From Synchiropus splendidus (taxonomy: Eukaryota > Chordata > Actinopteri > Syngnathiformes > Callionymidae), in NCBI RefSeq assembly GCF_027744825.2, contig NW_026527085.1, forward strand, positions 1 to 64,000: 64,000 bases of DNA, given 5' to 3'. This document shows, piece after piece, positions 1-12,407 of this stretch. The position numbers and the translations under genes were made by a program. Each line of letters begins with the position of its first letter. Positions within the stretch are counted from its first letter, which is position 1. Under the pieces are notes generated by a model. It ran no database searches, had not been told where the DNA came from, and saw only the letters and a list, made by a program, of their open reading frames with translations.

Positions 1-188
1 TTATGGCACAATGCACAAAAACGCTTTTCAGCCTGAGATAAGGTGGGTTTCGGAACGCCAAACATAAAAGTGTTGATAACTTTGGAAAAACACTTCAGAC
101 AGTTTAGATTTGATGTGCAACTACTAGAAAGACCCTTTCTGCTATAGTGGGAGGTTAAAATTTCATGTTCTGAAGCTTCCCTGAAAAG
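1..188. repeat. Reference monomer (type C, majority sequence)
   Basis: This copy carries the majority base at every diagnostic site: AC at 15-16, G75, G84, C100, T103, A120, A128 and C179. It is used as the coordinate frame for all other entries. Landmarks are an A5 run at 17-21, cttttcag at 24-31, tttcggaacgcc at 48-59, A4 at 66-69, A5 at 86-90, cttcaga at 93-99, A4 at 157-160, the palindrome gaagcttc at 172-179 (containing a HindIII site) and ctgaaaag at 181-188. The choice of base 1 is arbitrary and follows the window edge. Because 188 is not a multiple of 3, any reading frame shifts at each copy, which argues against a coding repeat. Confidence 0.95.
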
Positions 189-219
189 TTATGGCACAAT
201 GCACAAAAACGCTTTTCAG
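181..219. repeat. Junction inverted repeat ctgaaaag / cttttcag (first instance)
   Basis: The last eight bases of each monomer (ctgaaaag, positions 181-188) are the exact reverse complement of cttttcag at positions 24-31 of the next monomer, with 23 bases between. It recurs at almost every junction, so some 340 potential 8-bp stem, 23-base loop hairpins lie at 188-bp spacing. Given here once as an example. Confidence 0.85.
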
Positions 220-2068
220 CCTGAGATAAGGTGGGTTTCGGAACGCCAAACATAAAAGTGTTAATAACTTTGGAAAAACACTTCAGACAGCTTAGATTTG
301 ATGTGCAACTACTAGAAAGACCCTTTCTGCTATAGTGGGAGGTTAAAATTTCATGTTCTGAAGCTTTCCTGAAAAGTTATGGCACAATGCACAAAAACGC
401 TTTTCAGCCTGAGATAAGGTGGGTTTCGGAACGCCAAACATAAAAGTGTTGATAACTTTCGAAAAACACTTCAGAGAGCTTAGATTTGATGTGCACCTAC
501 TAGAAAGACCCTTTCTGCTATAGTGGGAGGTTAAAATTTCATGTTCTGAAGCTTCCCTGAAAAGTTATGGCACAATGCGTAAAAACGCTTTTCAGCCTGA
601 GATAAGGTGGGTTTCGGAACGCCAAACATAAAAGTGTTGATAACTTTGGAAAAACACTTCAGACAGCTTAGATTTGATGTGCAACTACTAGAAAGACCCT
701 TTCTGCTATAGTGGGAGGTTAAAATTTCATGTTCTGAAGCTTCCCTGAAAAGTTATGGCACAATGCACAAAAACGCTTTTCAGCCTGAGATAAGGTGGGT
801 TTCGGAACGCCAAACATAAAAGTGTTGATAACTTTCGAAAAACACTTCAGACAGCTTAGATTTGATGTGCACCTACTAGAAAGACCCTTTCTGCTATAGT
901 GGGAGGTTAAAATTTCATGTTCTGAAGCTTCCCTGAAAAGTTATGGCACAATGCGTAAAAACGCTTTTCAGCCTGAGATAAGGTGGGTTTCGGAACGCCA
1001 AACATAAAAGTGTTGATAACTTTGGAAAAACACTTCAGACAGTTTAGATTTGATGTGCAACTACTAGAAAGACCCTTTCTGCTATAGTGGGAGGTTAAAA
1101 TTTCATGTTCTGAAGCTTCCCTGAAAAGTTATGGCACAATGCACAAAAACGCTTTTCAGCCTGAGATAAGGTGGGTTTCGGAACGCCAAACATAAAAGTG
1201 TTAATAACTTTGGAAAAACACTTCAGACAGTTTAGATTTGATGTGCAACTACTAGAAAGACCCTTTCTGCTATAATGGGAGGTTAAAATTTCATGTTCTG
1301 AAGCTTCCCTGAAAAGTTATGGCACAATGCACAAAAACGCTTTTCAGCCTGAGATAAGGTGGGTTTCGGAACGCCAAACATAAAAGTGTTGATAACTTTC
1401 GAAAAACACTTCAGAGAGCTTAGATTTGATGTGCACCTACTAGAAAGACCCTTTCTGCTATAGTGGGAGGTTAAAATTTCATGTTCTGAAGCTTCCCTGA
1501 AAAGTTATGACACAATGCGTAAAAACGCTTTTCAGCCTGAGATAAGGTGGGTTTCGGAACGCCAAACATAAAAGTGTTGATAACTTTGGAAAAACACTTC
1601 AGACAGTTTAGATTTGATGTGCAACTACTAGAAAGACCCTTTCTGCTATAGTGGGAGGTTAAAATTTCATGTTCTGAAGCTTTCCTGAAAAGTTATGGCA
1701 CAATGCACAAAAACGCTTTTCAGCCTGAGATAAGGTGGGTTTCGGAACGCCAAACATAAAAGTGTTGATAACTTTTGAAAAACACTTCAGACAGCTTAGA
1801 TTTGATGTGCAACTACTAGAAAGACCCTTTCTGCTATAGTGGGAGGTTAAAATTTCATGTTCTGAAGCTTCCCTGAAAAGTTATGGCACAATGCACAAAA
1901 ACGCTTTTCAGCCTGAGATAAGGTGGGTTTCGGAACGCCAAACATAAAAGTGTTGATAACTTTGGAAAAACACTTCAGACAGTTTAGATTTGATGTGCAA
2001 CTACTAGAAAGACCCTTTCTGCTATAGTGGGAGGTTAAAATTTCATGTTCTGAAGCTTCCCTGAAAAG
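189..2068. repeat. Intra-array duplication, left copy (monomers 2-11)
   Basis: The ten types D1* (A75 with C103), E2, A2* (C103), F, A2, D2, E2, A1, B, C recur in the same order at 20304-22183, 107 monomers away. The two off-type monomers (D1* and A2*) occur at the same places in both copies, which makes chance agreement unlikely. Confidence 0.75.
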
Positions 2069-4136
2069 TTATGGCACAATGCACAAAAACGCTTTTCAGC
2101 CTGAGATAAGGTGGGTTTCGGAACGCCAAACATAAAAGTGTTGATAACTTTCGAAAAACACTTAAGAGAGCTTAGATTTGATGTGCAACTACTAGAAAGA
2201 CCCTTTCTGCTATAGTGGGAGGTTAAAATTTCATGTTCTGAAGCTTTCCTGAAAAGTTATGGCACAATGCACAAAAACGCTTTTCAGCCTGAGATAAGGT
2301 GGGTTTCGGAACGCCAAACATAAAAGTGTTGATAACTTTTGAAAAACACTTCAGACAGCTTAGATTTGATGTGCAACTACTAGAAAGACCCTTTCTGCTA
2401 TAGTGGGAGGTTAAAATTTCATGTTCTGAAGCTTCCCTGAAAAGTTATGGCACAATGCACAAAAACGCTTTTCAGCCTGAGATAAGGTGGGTTTCGGAAC
2501 GCCAAACATAAAAGTGTTGATAACTTTGGAAAAACACTTCAGACAGTTTAGATTTGATGTGCAACTACTAGAAAGACCCTTTCTGCTATAGTGGGAGGTT
2601 AAAATTTCATGTTCTGAAGCTTCCCTGAAAAGTTATGGCACAATGCGTAAAAACGCTTTTCAGCCTGAGATAAGGTGGGTTTCGGAACGCCAAACATAAA
2701 AGTGTTGATAACTTTGGAAAAACACTTCAGACAGTTTAGATTTGATGTGCAACTACTAGAAAGACCCTTTCTGCTATAGTGGGAGGTTAAAATTTCATGT
2801 TCTGAAGCTTCCCTGAAAAGTTATGGCACAATGCACAAAAACGCTTTTCAGCCTGAGATAAGGTGGGTTTCGGAACGCCAAACATAAAAGTGTTAATAAC
2901 TTTGGAAAAACACTTCAGACAGTTTAGATTTGATGTGCAACTACTAGAAAGACCCTTTCTGCTATCGTGGGAGGTTAAAATTTCATGTTCTGAAGCTTTC
3001 CTGAAAAGTTATGGCACAATGCACAAAAACGCTTTTCAGCCTGAGATAAGGTGGGTTTCGGAACGCCAAACATAAAAGTGTTGATAACTTTTGAAAAACA
3101 CTTCAGACAGCTTAGATTTGATGTGCAACTACTAGAAAGACCCTTTCTGCTATAGTGGGAGGTTAAAATTTCATGTTCTGAAGCTTCCCTGAAAAGTTAT
3201 GGCACAATGCACAAAAACGCTTTTCAGCCTGAGATAAGGTGGGTTTCGGAACGCCAAACATAAAAGTGTTGATAACTTTCGAAAAACACATCAGACAGCT
3301 TAGATTTGATGTGCACCTACTAGAAAGACCCTTTCTGCTATAGTGGGAGGTTAAAATTTCATGTTCTGAAGCTTCCCTGAAAAGTTATGGCACAATGCGT
3401 AAAAACGCTTTTCAGCCTGAGATAAGGTGGGTTTCGGAACGCCAAACATAAAAGTGTTGATAACTTTGGAAAAACACTTCAGACAGTTTAGATTTGATGT
3501 GCAACTACTAGAAAGACCCTTTCTGCTATAGTGGGAGGTTAAAATTTCATGTTCTGAAGCTTCCCTGAAAAGTTATGGCACAATGCACAAAAACGCTTTT
3601 CAGCCTGAGATAAGGTGGGTTTCGGAACGCCAAACATAAAAGTGTTAATAACTTTGGAAAAACACTTCAGACAGTTTAGATTTGATGTGCAACTACTAGA
3701 AAGACCCTTTCTGCTATAGTGGGAGGTTAAAATTTCATGTTCTGAAGCTTTCCTGAAAAGTTATGGCACAATGCACAAAAACGCTTTTCAGCCTGAGATA
3801 AGGTGGGTTTCGGAACGCCAAACATAAAAGTGTTGATAACTTTCGAAAAACACTTCAGAGAGCTTAGATTTGATGTGCACCTACTAGAAAGACCCTTTCT
3901 GCTATAGTGGGAGCTTAAAATTTCATGTTCTGAAGCTTCCCTGAAAAGTTATGGCACAATGCGTAAAAACGCTTTTCAGCCTGAGATAAGGTGGGTTTCG
4001 GAACGCCAAACATAAAAGTGTTGATAACTTTGGAAAAACACTTCAGACAGTTTAGATTTGATGTGCACCTACTAGAAAGACCCTTTCTGCTATAGTGGGA
4101 GGTTAAAATTTCATGTTCTGAAGCTTTCCTGAAAAG

Positions 4137-5828
4137 TTATGGCACAATGCACAAAAACGCTTTTCAGCCTGAGATAAGGTGGGTTTCGGAACGCCAAACA
4201 TAAAAGTGTTGATAACTTTGGAAAAACACTTCAGACAGTTTAGATTTGATGTGCAACTACTAGAAAGACCCTTTCTGCTATAGTGGGAGGTTAAAATTTC
4301 ATGTTCTGAAGCGTTCCTGAAAAGTTATGGCACAATGCACAAAAACGCTTTTCAGCCTGAGATTAGGTGGGTTTCGGAACGCCAAACATAAAAGTGTTGA
4401 TAACTTTTGAAAAACACTTCAGACAGCTTAGATTTGATGTGCAACTACTAGAAAGACCCTTTCTGCTATAGTGGGAGGTTAAAATTTCATGTTCTGAAGC
4501 TTCCCTGAAAAGTTATGGCACAATGCACAAAAACGCTTTTCAGCCTGAGATAAGGTGGGTTTCGGAACGCCAAACATAAAAGTGTTGATAACTTTGGAAA
4601 AACACTTCAGACAGTTTAGATTTGATGTGCAACTACTAGAAAGACCCTTTCTGCTATAGTGGGAGGTTAAAATTTCATGTTCTGAAGCTTCCCTGAAAAG
4701 TTATGGCACAATGCACAAAAACGCTTTTCAGCCTGAGATAAGGTGGGTTTCGGAACGCCAAACATAAAAGTGTTAATAACTTTGGAAAAACACTTCAGAC
4801 AGTTTAGATTTGATGTGCAACTACTAGAAAGACCCTTTCTGCTATAGTGGGAGGTTAAAATTTCATGTTCTGAAGCTTTCCTGAAAAGTTATGGCACAAT
4901 GCACAAAAACGCTTTTCAGCCTGAGATAAGGTGGGTTTCGGAACGCCAAACATAAAAGTGTTGATAACTTTCGAAAAACACTTCAGAGAGCTTAGATTTG
5001 ATGTGCACCTACTAGAAAGACCCTTTCTGCTATAGTGGGAGGTTAAAATTTCATGTTCTGAAGCTTCCCTGAAAAGTTATGGCACAATGCGTAAAAACGC
5101 TTTTCAGCCTGAGATAAGGTGGGTTTCGGAACGCCAAACATAAAAGTGTTGATAACTTTGGAAAAACACTTCAGACAGTTTAGATTTGATGTGCAACTAC
5201 GAGAAAGACCCTTTCTGCTATAGTGGGAGGTTAAAATTTCATGTTCTGAAGCTTTCCTGAAAAGTTATGGCACAATGCACAAAAACGCTTTTCAGCCTGA
5301 GATAAGGTGGGTTTCGGAACGCCAAACATAAAAGTGTTGATAACTTTTGAAAAACACTTCAGACAGCTTAGATTTGATGTGCAACTACTAGTAAGACCCT
5401 TTCTGCTATAGTGGGAGGTTAAAATTTCATGTTCTGAAGCTTCCCTGAAAAGTTATGGCACAATGCACAAAAACGCTTTTCAGCCTGAGATAAGGTGGGT
5501 TTCGGAACGCCAAACATAAAAGTGTTGATAACTTTGGAAAAACACTTCAGACAGTTTAGATTTGATGTGCAACTACTAGAAAGACCCTTTCTGCTATAGT
5601 GGGAGGTTAAAATTTCATGTTCTGAAGCTTCCCTGAAAAGTTATGGCACAATGCACAAAAACGCTTTTCAGCCTGAGATAAGGTGGGTTTCGAAACGCCA
5701 AACATAAAAGTGTTAATAACTTTGGAAAAACACTTCAGACAGTTTAGATTTGATGTGCAACTACTAGAAAGACCCTTTCTGCTATAGTGGGAGGTTAAAA
5801 TTTCATGTTCTGAAGCTTCCCTGAAAAG
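4137..5828. repeat. Nonameric higher-order repeat, copy 1 (1,692 bp)
   Basis: Monomers 23-31 read C1, B, C, D1, E2, A1, Bt, C, D2. This is two HOR-1 pentamers with one E lost, and the halves differ by D1 versus D2 and B versus Bt (T128, which makes a SpeI site actagt). The same nine-type order recurs exactly at 10716-12407, and with an A1 first monomer at 12408-14099. Private changes here include gcgttcc in monomer 23, gattagg in monomer 24, ctacgag in monomer 28 and tttcgaaacg in monomer 31. It is preceded by E2 then an A1 carrying C120, as copy 2 is. Confidence 0.85.
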
Positions 5829-7144
5829 TTATGGCACAATGCACAAAAACGCTTTTCAGCCTGAGATAAGGTGGGTTTCGGAACGCCAAACATAAAAGTG
5901 TTGATAACTTTCGAAAAACACTTCAGAGAGCTTAGATTTGATGTGCACCTACTAGAAAGACCCTTTCTGCTATAGTGGGAGCTTAAAATTTCATGTTCTG
6001 AAGCTTCCCTGAAAAGTTATGGCACAATGCGTAAAAACGCTTTTCAGCCTGAGATAAGGTGGGTTTCGGAACGCCAAACATAAAAGTGTTGATAACTTTG
6101 GAAAAACACTTCAGACAGTTTAGATTTGATGTGCAACTACTAGAAAGACCCTTTCTGCTATAGTGGGAGGTTAAAATTTCATGTTCTGAAGCTTTCCTGA
6201 AAAGTTATGGCACAATGCACAAAAACGCTTTTCAGCCTGAGATAAGGTTTGTTTCGGAACGCCAAACATAAAAGTGTTGATAACTTTTGAAAAACACTTC
6301 AGACAGCTTAGATTTGATGTGCAACTACTAGAAAGACCCTTTCTGCTATAGTGGGATGTTAAAATTTCATGTTCTGAAGCTTCCCTGAAAAGTTATGGCA
6401 CAATGCACAAAAACGCTTTTCAGCCTGAGATAAGGTGGGTTTCGGAACGCCAAACATAAAAGTGTTGATAACTTTGGAAAAACACTTCAGACAGTTTAGA
6501 TTTGATGTGCAACTACTAGAAAGACCCTTTCTGCTATAGTGGGAGGTTAAAATTTCATGTTCTGAAGCTTCCCTGAAAAGTTATGGCACAATGCACAAAA
6601 ACGCTTTTCAGCCTGAGATAAGGTGGGTTTCGGAACGCCAAACATAAAAGTGTTGATAACTTTCGAAAAACACTTCAGACAGCTTAGATTTGATGTGCAC
6701 CTACTAGAAAGACCCTTTCTGCTATAGTGGGAGGTTAAAATTTCATGTTCTGAAGCTTCCCTGAAAAGTTATGGCACAATGCGTAAAAACGCTTTTCAGC
6801 CTGAGATAAGGTGGGTTTCGGAACGCCAAACATAAAAGTGTTGATAACTTTGGAAAAACACTTCAGACAGTTTAGATTTGATGTGCAACTACTAGAAAGA
6901 CCCTTTCTGCTATAGTGGGAGGTTAAAATTTCATGTTCTGAAGCTTTCCTGAAAAGTTATGGCACAATGCACAAAAACGCTTTTCAGCCTGAGATAAGGT
7001 GGGTTTCGGAACGCCAAACATAAAAGTGTTGATAACTTTTGAAAAACACTTCAGACAGCTTAGATTTGATGTGCAACTACTAGAAAGACCCTTTCTGCTA
7101 TAGTGGGAGGTTAAAATTTCATGTTCTGAAGCTTCCCTGAAAAG

Positions 7145-7331
7145 TTATGGCACAATGCACAAAAACGCTTTCAGCCTGAGATAAGGTGGGTTTCGGAACG
7201 CCAAACATAAAAGTGTTGATAACTTTGGAAAAACACTTCAGACAGCTTAGATTTGATGTGCACCTACTAGAAAGACCCTTTCTGCTATAGTGGGAGGTTA
7301 AAATTTCATGTTCTGAAGCTTCCCTGAAAAG
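7145..7331. repeat. 187-bp monomer 39, off-type F*
   Basis: One T is missing from the T4 run (gctttcag instead of gcttttcag, near 7168-7172). The monomer has G84 combined with C103 and C120, a combination also seen in its partner monomer 122 (22748), which keeps all 188 bases. The deletion therefore post-dates the duplication, or is a sequencing error in a homopolymer. Confidence 0.9.
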
Positions 7332-8459
7332 TTATGGCACAATGCGTAAAAACGCTTTTCAGCCTGAGATAAGGTGGGTTTCGGAACGCCAAACATAAAA
7401 GTGTTGATAACTTTGGAAAAACACTTCAGACAGTTTAGATTTGATGTGCAACTACTAGAAAGACCCTTTCTGCTATAGTGGGAGGTTAAAATTTCATGTT
7501 CTGAAGCTTCCCTGAAAAGTTATGGCACAATGCACAAAAACGCTTTTCAGCCTGAGATAAGGTGGGTTTCGGAACGCCAAACATAAAAGTGTTAATAACT
7601 TTGGAAAAACACTTCAGACAGTTTAGATTTGATGTGCAACTACTAGAAAGACCCTTTCTGCTATAGTGGGAGGTTAAAATTTCATGTTCTGAAGCTTTCC
7701 TGAAAAGTTATGGCACAATGCACAAAAACGCTTTTCAGCCTGAGATAAGGTGGGTTTCGGAACGCCAAACATAAAAGTGTTGATAACTTTCGAAAAACAC
7801 TTCAGAGAGCTTAGATTTGATGTGCACCTACTAGAAAGACCCTTTCTGCTATAGTGGGAGGTTAAAATTTCATGTTCTGAAGCTTCCCTGAAAAGTTATG
7901 GCACAATGCACAAAAACGCTTTTCAGCCTGAGATAAGGTGGGTTTCGGAACGCCAAACATAAAAGTGTTGATAACTTTCGAAAAACACTTCAGAGAGCTT
8001 AGATTTGATGTGCACCTACTAGAAAGACCCTTTCTGCTATAGTGGGAGGTTAAAATTTCATGTTCTGAAGCTTCCCTGAAAAGTTATGGCACAATGCGTA
8101 AAAACGCTTTTCAGCCTGAGATAAGGTGGGTTTCGGAACGCCAAACATAAAAGTGTTGATAACTTTGGAAAAACACTTCAGACAGCTTAGATTTGATGTG
8201 CAACTACTAGAAAGACCCTTTCTGCTATAGTGGGAGTTTAAAATTTCATGTTCTGAAGCTTCCCTGAAAAGTTATGGCACAATGCACAAAAACGCTTTTC
8301 AGCCTGAGATAAGGTGGGTTTCGGAACGCCAAACATAAAAGTGTTGATAACTTTCGAAAAACACTTCAGACAGCTTAGATTTGATGTGCACCTACTAGAA
8401 AGACCCTTTCTGCTATAGTGGGAGGTTAAAATTTCATGTTCTGAAGCTTCCCTGAAAAG

Positions 8460-8647
8460 TTATGGCACAATGCGTAAAAACGCTTTTCAGCCTGAGATAA
8501 GGTGGGTTTCGGAACGCCAAACATAAAAGTGTTAATAACTTTGGAAAAACACTTCAGACAGTTTAGATTTGATGTGCAACTACTAGAAAGACCCTTTCTG
8601 CTATAGTGGGAGGTTAAAATTTCATGTTCTGAAGCTTCCCTGAAAAG
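8460..8647. repeat. Hybrid monomer 46 (A2 left part, D2 right part)
   Basis: The copy has GT at 15-16 (A mark) and A75 (D mark). In the duplicated block its place is taken by two monomers, A2 at 24064 and D2 at 24252. It looks like the product of a crossover between neighbouring A2 and D2 monomers, between positions 16 and 75, with loss of exactly 188 bp. The reverse event in the other copy is possible but less simple. Confidence 0.8.
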
Positions 8648-10715
8648 TTATGGCACAATGCACAAAAACGCTTTTCAGCCTGAGATAAGGTGGGTTTCGG
8701 AACGCCAAACATAAAAGTGTTGATAACTTTCGAAAAACACTTCAGAGAGCTTAGATTTGATGTGCACCTACTAGAAAGACCCTTTCTGCTATAGTGGGAG
8801 GTTAAAATTTCATGTTCTGAAGCTTCCCTGAAAAGTTATGGCACAATGCGTAAAAACGCTTTTCAGCCTGAGATAAGGTGGGTTTCGGAACGCCAAACAT
8901 AAAAGTGTTGATAACTTTGGAAAAACACTTCAGACAGTTTAGATTTGATGTGCAACTACTAGAAAGACCCTTTCTGCTATAGTGGGAGGTTAAAATTTCA
9001 TGTTCTGAAGGTTTCCTGAAAAGTTATGGCACAATGCACAAAAACGCATTTCAGCCTGAGATAAGGTGGGTTTCGGAACGCCAAACATAAAAGTGTTGAT
9101 AACTTTTGAAAAACAATTCAGACAGCTTAGATTTGATGTGCAACTACTAGAAAGACCCTTTCTGCTATAGTGGGAGGTTAAAATTTCATGTTCTGAAGCT
9201 TCCCTGAAAAGTTATGGCACAATGCACAAAAACGCTTTTCAGCCTGAGATAAGGTGGGTTTCGGAACGCCAAACATAAAAGTGTTGATAACTTTGGAAAA
9301 ACACTTCAGACAGTTTAGATTTGATGTGCAACTACTAGAAAGACCCTTTCTGCTATAGTGGGAGGTTAAAATTTCATGTTCTGAAGCTTCCCTGAAAAGT
9401 TATGGCACAATGCACAAAAACGCTTTTCAGCCTGAGATAAGATGGGTTTCGGAACGCCAAACATAAAAGTGTTGATAACTTTGGAAAAACACTTCAGACA
9501 GTTTAGATTTGATGTGCAACTACTAGAAAGACCCTTTCTGCTATAGTGGGAGGTTAAAATTTCATGTTCTGAAGCTTCCCTGAAAAGTTATGGCACAATG
9601 CACAAAAACGCTTTTCAGCCTGAGATAAGGTGGGTTTCGGAACGCCAAACATAAAAGTGTTGATAACTTTCGAAAAACACTTCAGAGAGCTTAGATTTGA
9701 TGTGCACCTACTAGAAAGACCCTTTCTGCTATAGTGGGAGGTTAAAATTTCATGTTCTGAAGCTTCCCTGAAAAGTTATGGCACAATGCGTAAAAACGCT
9801 TTTCAGCCTGAGATAAGGTGGGTTTCGGAACGCCAAACATAAAAGTGTTGATAACTTTGGAAAAACACTTCAGACAGTTTAGATTTGATGTGCAACTACT
9901 AGAAAGACCCTTTCTGCTATAGTGGGAGGTTAAAATTTCATGTTCTGAAGCTTTCCTGAAAAGTTATGGCACAATGCACAAAAACGCTTTTCAGCCTGAG
10001 ATAAGGTGGGTTTCGGAACGCCAAACATAAAAGTGTTGATAACTTTGGAAAAACACTTCAGACAGTTTAGATTTGATGTGCAACTACTAGAAAGACCCTT
10101 TCTGCTATAGTGGGAGGTTAAAATTTCATGTTCTGAAGCTTTCCTGAAAAGTTATGGCACAATGCACAAAAACGCTTTTCAGCCTGAGATAAGGTGGGTT
10201 TCGGAACGCCAAACATAAAAGTGTTGATAACTTTGGAAAAACACTTCAGACAGTTTAGATTTGATGTGCAACTACTAGAAAGACCCTTTCTGCTATAGTG
10301 GGAGGTTAAAATTTCATGATCTGAAGCTTCCCTGAAAAGTTATGGCACAATGCACAAAAACGCTTTTCAGCCTGAGATAAGGTGGGTTTCGGAACGCCAA
10401 ACATAAAAGTCTTGATAACTTTCGAAAAACACTTCAGAGAGCTTAGATTTGATGTGCACCTACTAGAAAGACCCTTTCTGCTATAGTGGGAGGTTAAAAT
10501 TCCATGTTCTGAAGCTTCCCTGAAAAGTTATGGCACAATGCGTAAAAACGCTTTTCAGCCTGAGATAAGGTGGGTTTCGGAACGCCAAACATAAAAGTGT
10601 TGATAACTTTGGAAAAACACTTCAGACAGTTTAGATTTGATGTGCACCTACAAGAAAGACCCTTTCTGCTATAGTGGGAGGTTAAAATTTCATGTTCTGA
10701 AGCTTTCCTGAAAAG

Positions 10716-12407
10716 TTATGGCACAATGCACAAAAACGCTTTTCAGCCTGAGATAAGGTGGGTTTCGGAACGCCAAACATAAAAGTGTTGATAACTTTGG
10801 AAAAACACTTCAGACAGTTTAGATTTGATGTGCAACTACTAGAAAGACCCTTTCTGCTATAGTGGGAGGTTAAAATTTCATGTTCTGAAGCTTTCCTGAA
10901 AAGTTATGGCACAATGCACAAAAACGCTTTTCAGCCTGAGATAAGGTGGGTTTCGGAACGCCAAACATAAAAGTGTTGATAACTTTTGAAAAACACTTCA
11001 GACAGCTTAGATTTGATGTGCAACTACTAGAAAGACCCTTTCTGCTATAGTGGGAGGTTAAAATTTCATGTTCTGAAGCTTCCCTGAAAAGTTATGGCAC
11101 AATGCACAAAAACGCTTTTCAGCCTGAGATAAGGTGGGTTTCGGAACGCCAAACATAAAAGTGTTGATAACTTTGGAAAAACACTTCAGACAGTTTAGAT
11201 TTGATGTGCAACTACTAGAAAGACCCTTTCTGCTATAGTGGGAGGTTAAAATTTCATGTTCTGAAGCTTCCCTGAAAAGTTATGGCACAATGCACAAAAA
11301 CGCTTTTCAGCCTGAGATAAGGTGGGTTTCGGAACGCCAAACATAAAAGTGTTAATAACTTTGGAAAAACACTTCAGACAGTTTAGATTTGATGTGCAAC
11401 TACTAGAAAGACCCTTTCTGCTATAGTGGGAGGTTAAAATTTCATGTTCTGAAGCTTTCCTGAAAAGTTATGGCACAATGCACAAAAACGCTTTTCAGCC
11501 TGAGATAAGGTGGGTTTCGGAACGCCAAACATAAAAGTGTTGATAACTTTCGAAAAACACTTCAGAGAGCTTAGATTTGATGTGCACCTACTAGAAAGAC
11601 CCTTTCTGCTATAGTGGGAGGTTAAAATTTCATGTTCTGAAGCTTCCCTGAAAAGTTATGGCACAATGCGTAAAAACGCTTTTCAGCCTGAGATAAGGTG
11701 GGTTTCGGAACGCCAAACATAAAAGTGTTGATAACTTTGGAAAAACACTTCAGACAGTTTAGATTTGATGTGCAACTACTAGAAAGACCCTTTCTGCTAT
11801 AGTGGGAGGTTAAAATTTCATGTTCTGAAGCTTTCCTGAAAAGTTATGGCACAATGCACAAAAACGCTTTTCAGCCTGAGATAAGGTGGGTTTCGGAACG
11901 CCAAACATAAAAGTGTTGATAACTTTTGAAAAACACTTCAGACAGCTTAGATTTGATGTGCAACTACTAGTAAGACCCTTTCTGCTATAGTGGGAGGTTA
12001 AAATTTCATGTTCTGAAGCTTCCCTGAAAAGTTATGGCACAATGCACAAAAACGCTTTTCAGCCTGAGATAAGGTGGGTTTCGGAACGCCAAACATAAAA
12101 GTGTTGATAACTTTGGAAAAACACTTCAGACAGTTTAGATTTGATGTGCAACTACTAGAAAGACCCTTTCTGCTATAGTGGGAGGTTAAAATTTCATGTT
12201 CTGAAGCTTCCCTGAAAAGTTATGGCACAATGCACAAAAACGCTTTTCAGCCTGAGATAAGGTGGGTTTCGGAACGCCAAACATAAAAGTGTTAATAACT
12301 TTGGAAAAACACTTCAGACAGTTTAGATTTGATGTGCAACTACTAGAAAGACCCTTTCTGCTATAGTGGGAGGTTAAAATTTCATGTTCTGAAGCTTCCC
12401 TGAAAAG
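10716..12407. repeat. Nonameric higher-order repeat, copy 2 (1,692 bp)
   Basis: Monomers 58-66 read C1, B, C, D1, E2, A1, Bt, C, D2, identical in type order to 4137-5828. The stretch 10904-11843 (B, C, D1, E2, A1) is a clean example of the 940-bp HOR-1 pentamer. Copy 2 lies 35 monomers from copy 1 and directly abuts copy 3. Confidence 0.87.

Larger units (their letters stand above)
1..4136. repeat. Array segment, monomers 1-22: mosaic of HOR-1 and HOR-2 types
   Basis: Monomer types in order: C, D1* (C103), E2, A2* (C103), F, A2, D2, E2, A1, B, C, E1* (A120), B, C, A2, D1, B, F, A2, D1, E2, A1* (C120). Private marks useful for tracing copies are tatgacac in monomer 9 (1505), tatcgtgg in monomer 16 (2821), cacatcag in monomer 18 (3197) and gagctta in monomer 21 (3761). 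Monomers 2-11 have the same type order as monomers 109-118. No gene or unique sequence is present. Confidence 0.85.
5829..10715. repeat. Array segment, monomers 32-57: mosaic
   Basis: Types in order: E2, A1, B, C, F, A1, B, F* (G84, 187 bp), A2, D1, E2, E2, A2* (C103), F, A2* (A75), E2, A1, B, C, C, E2, A1, C1, C, E2, A1* (C120). Private marks are gagctta in monomer 32, ggtttg in monomer 34, gcatttc and caattc in monomer 49 (9024), aagatggg in monomer 51 (9400), and gtcttgat plus attccatg in monomer 56 (10340). The whole run has a matching run at 21432-27447. Confidence 0.85.

Noticed and set aside
2863..3075. Open reading frame of 70 codons on the plus strand, repeated almost identically at 18278-18490
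   Set aside because: It runs across satellite monomers and exists only because monomers 16 and 98 share tatcgtgg, which removes a TAG stop present in other copies. The frame shifts at each 188-bp unit and there is no recognisable protein. The pair is useful only as a duplication marker.
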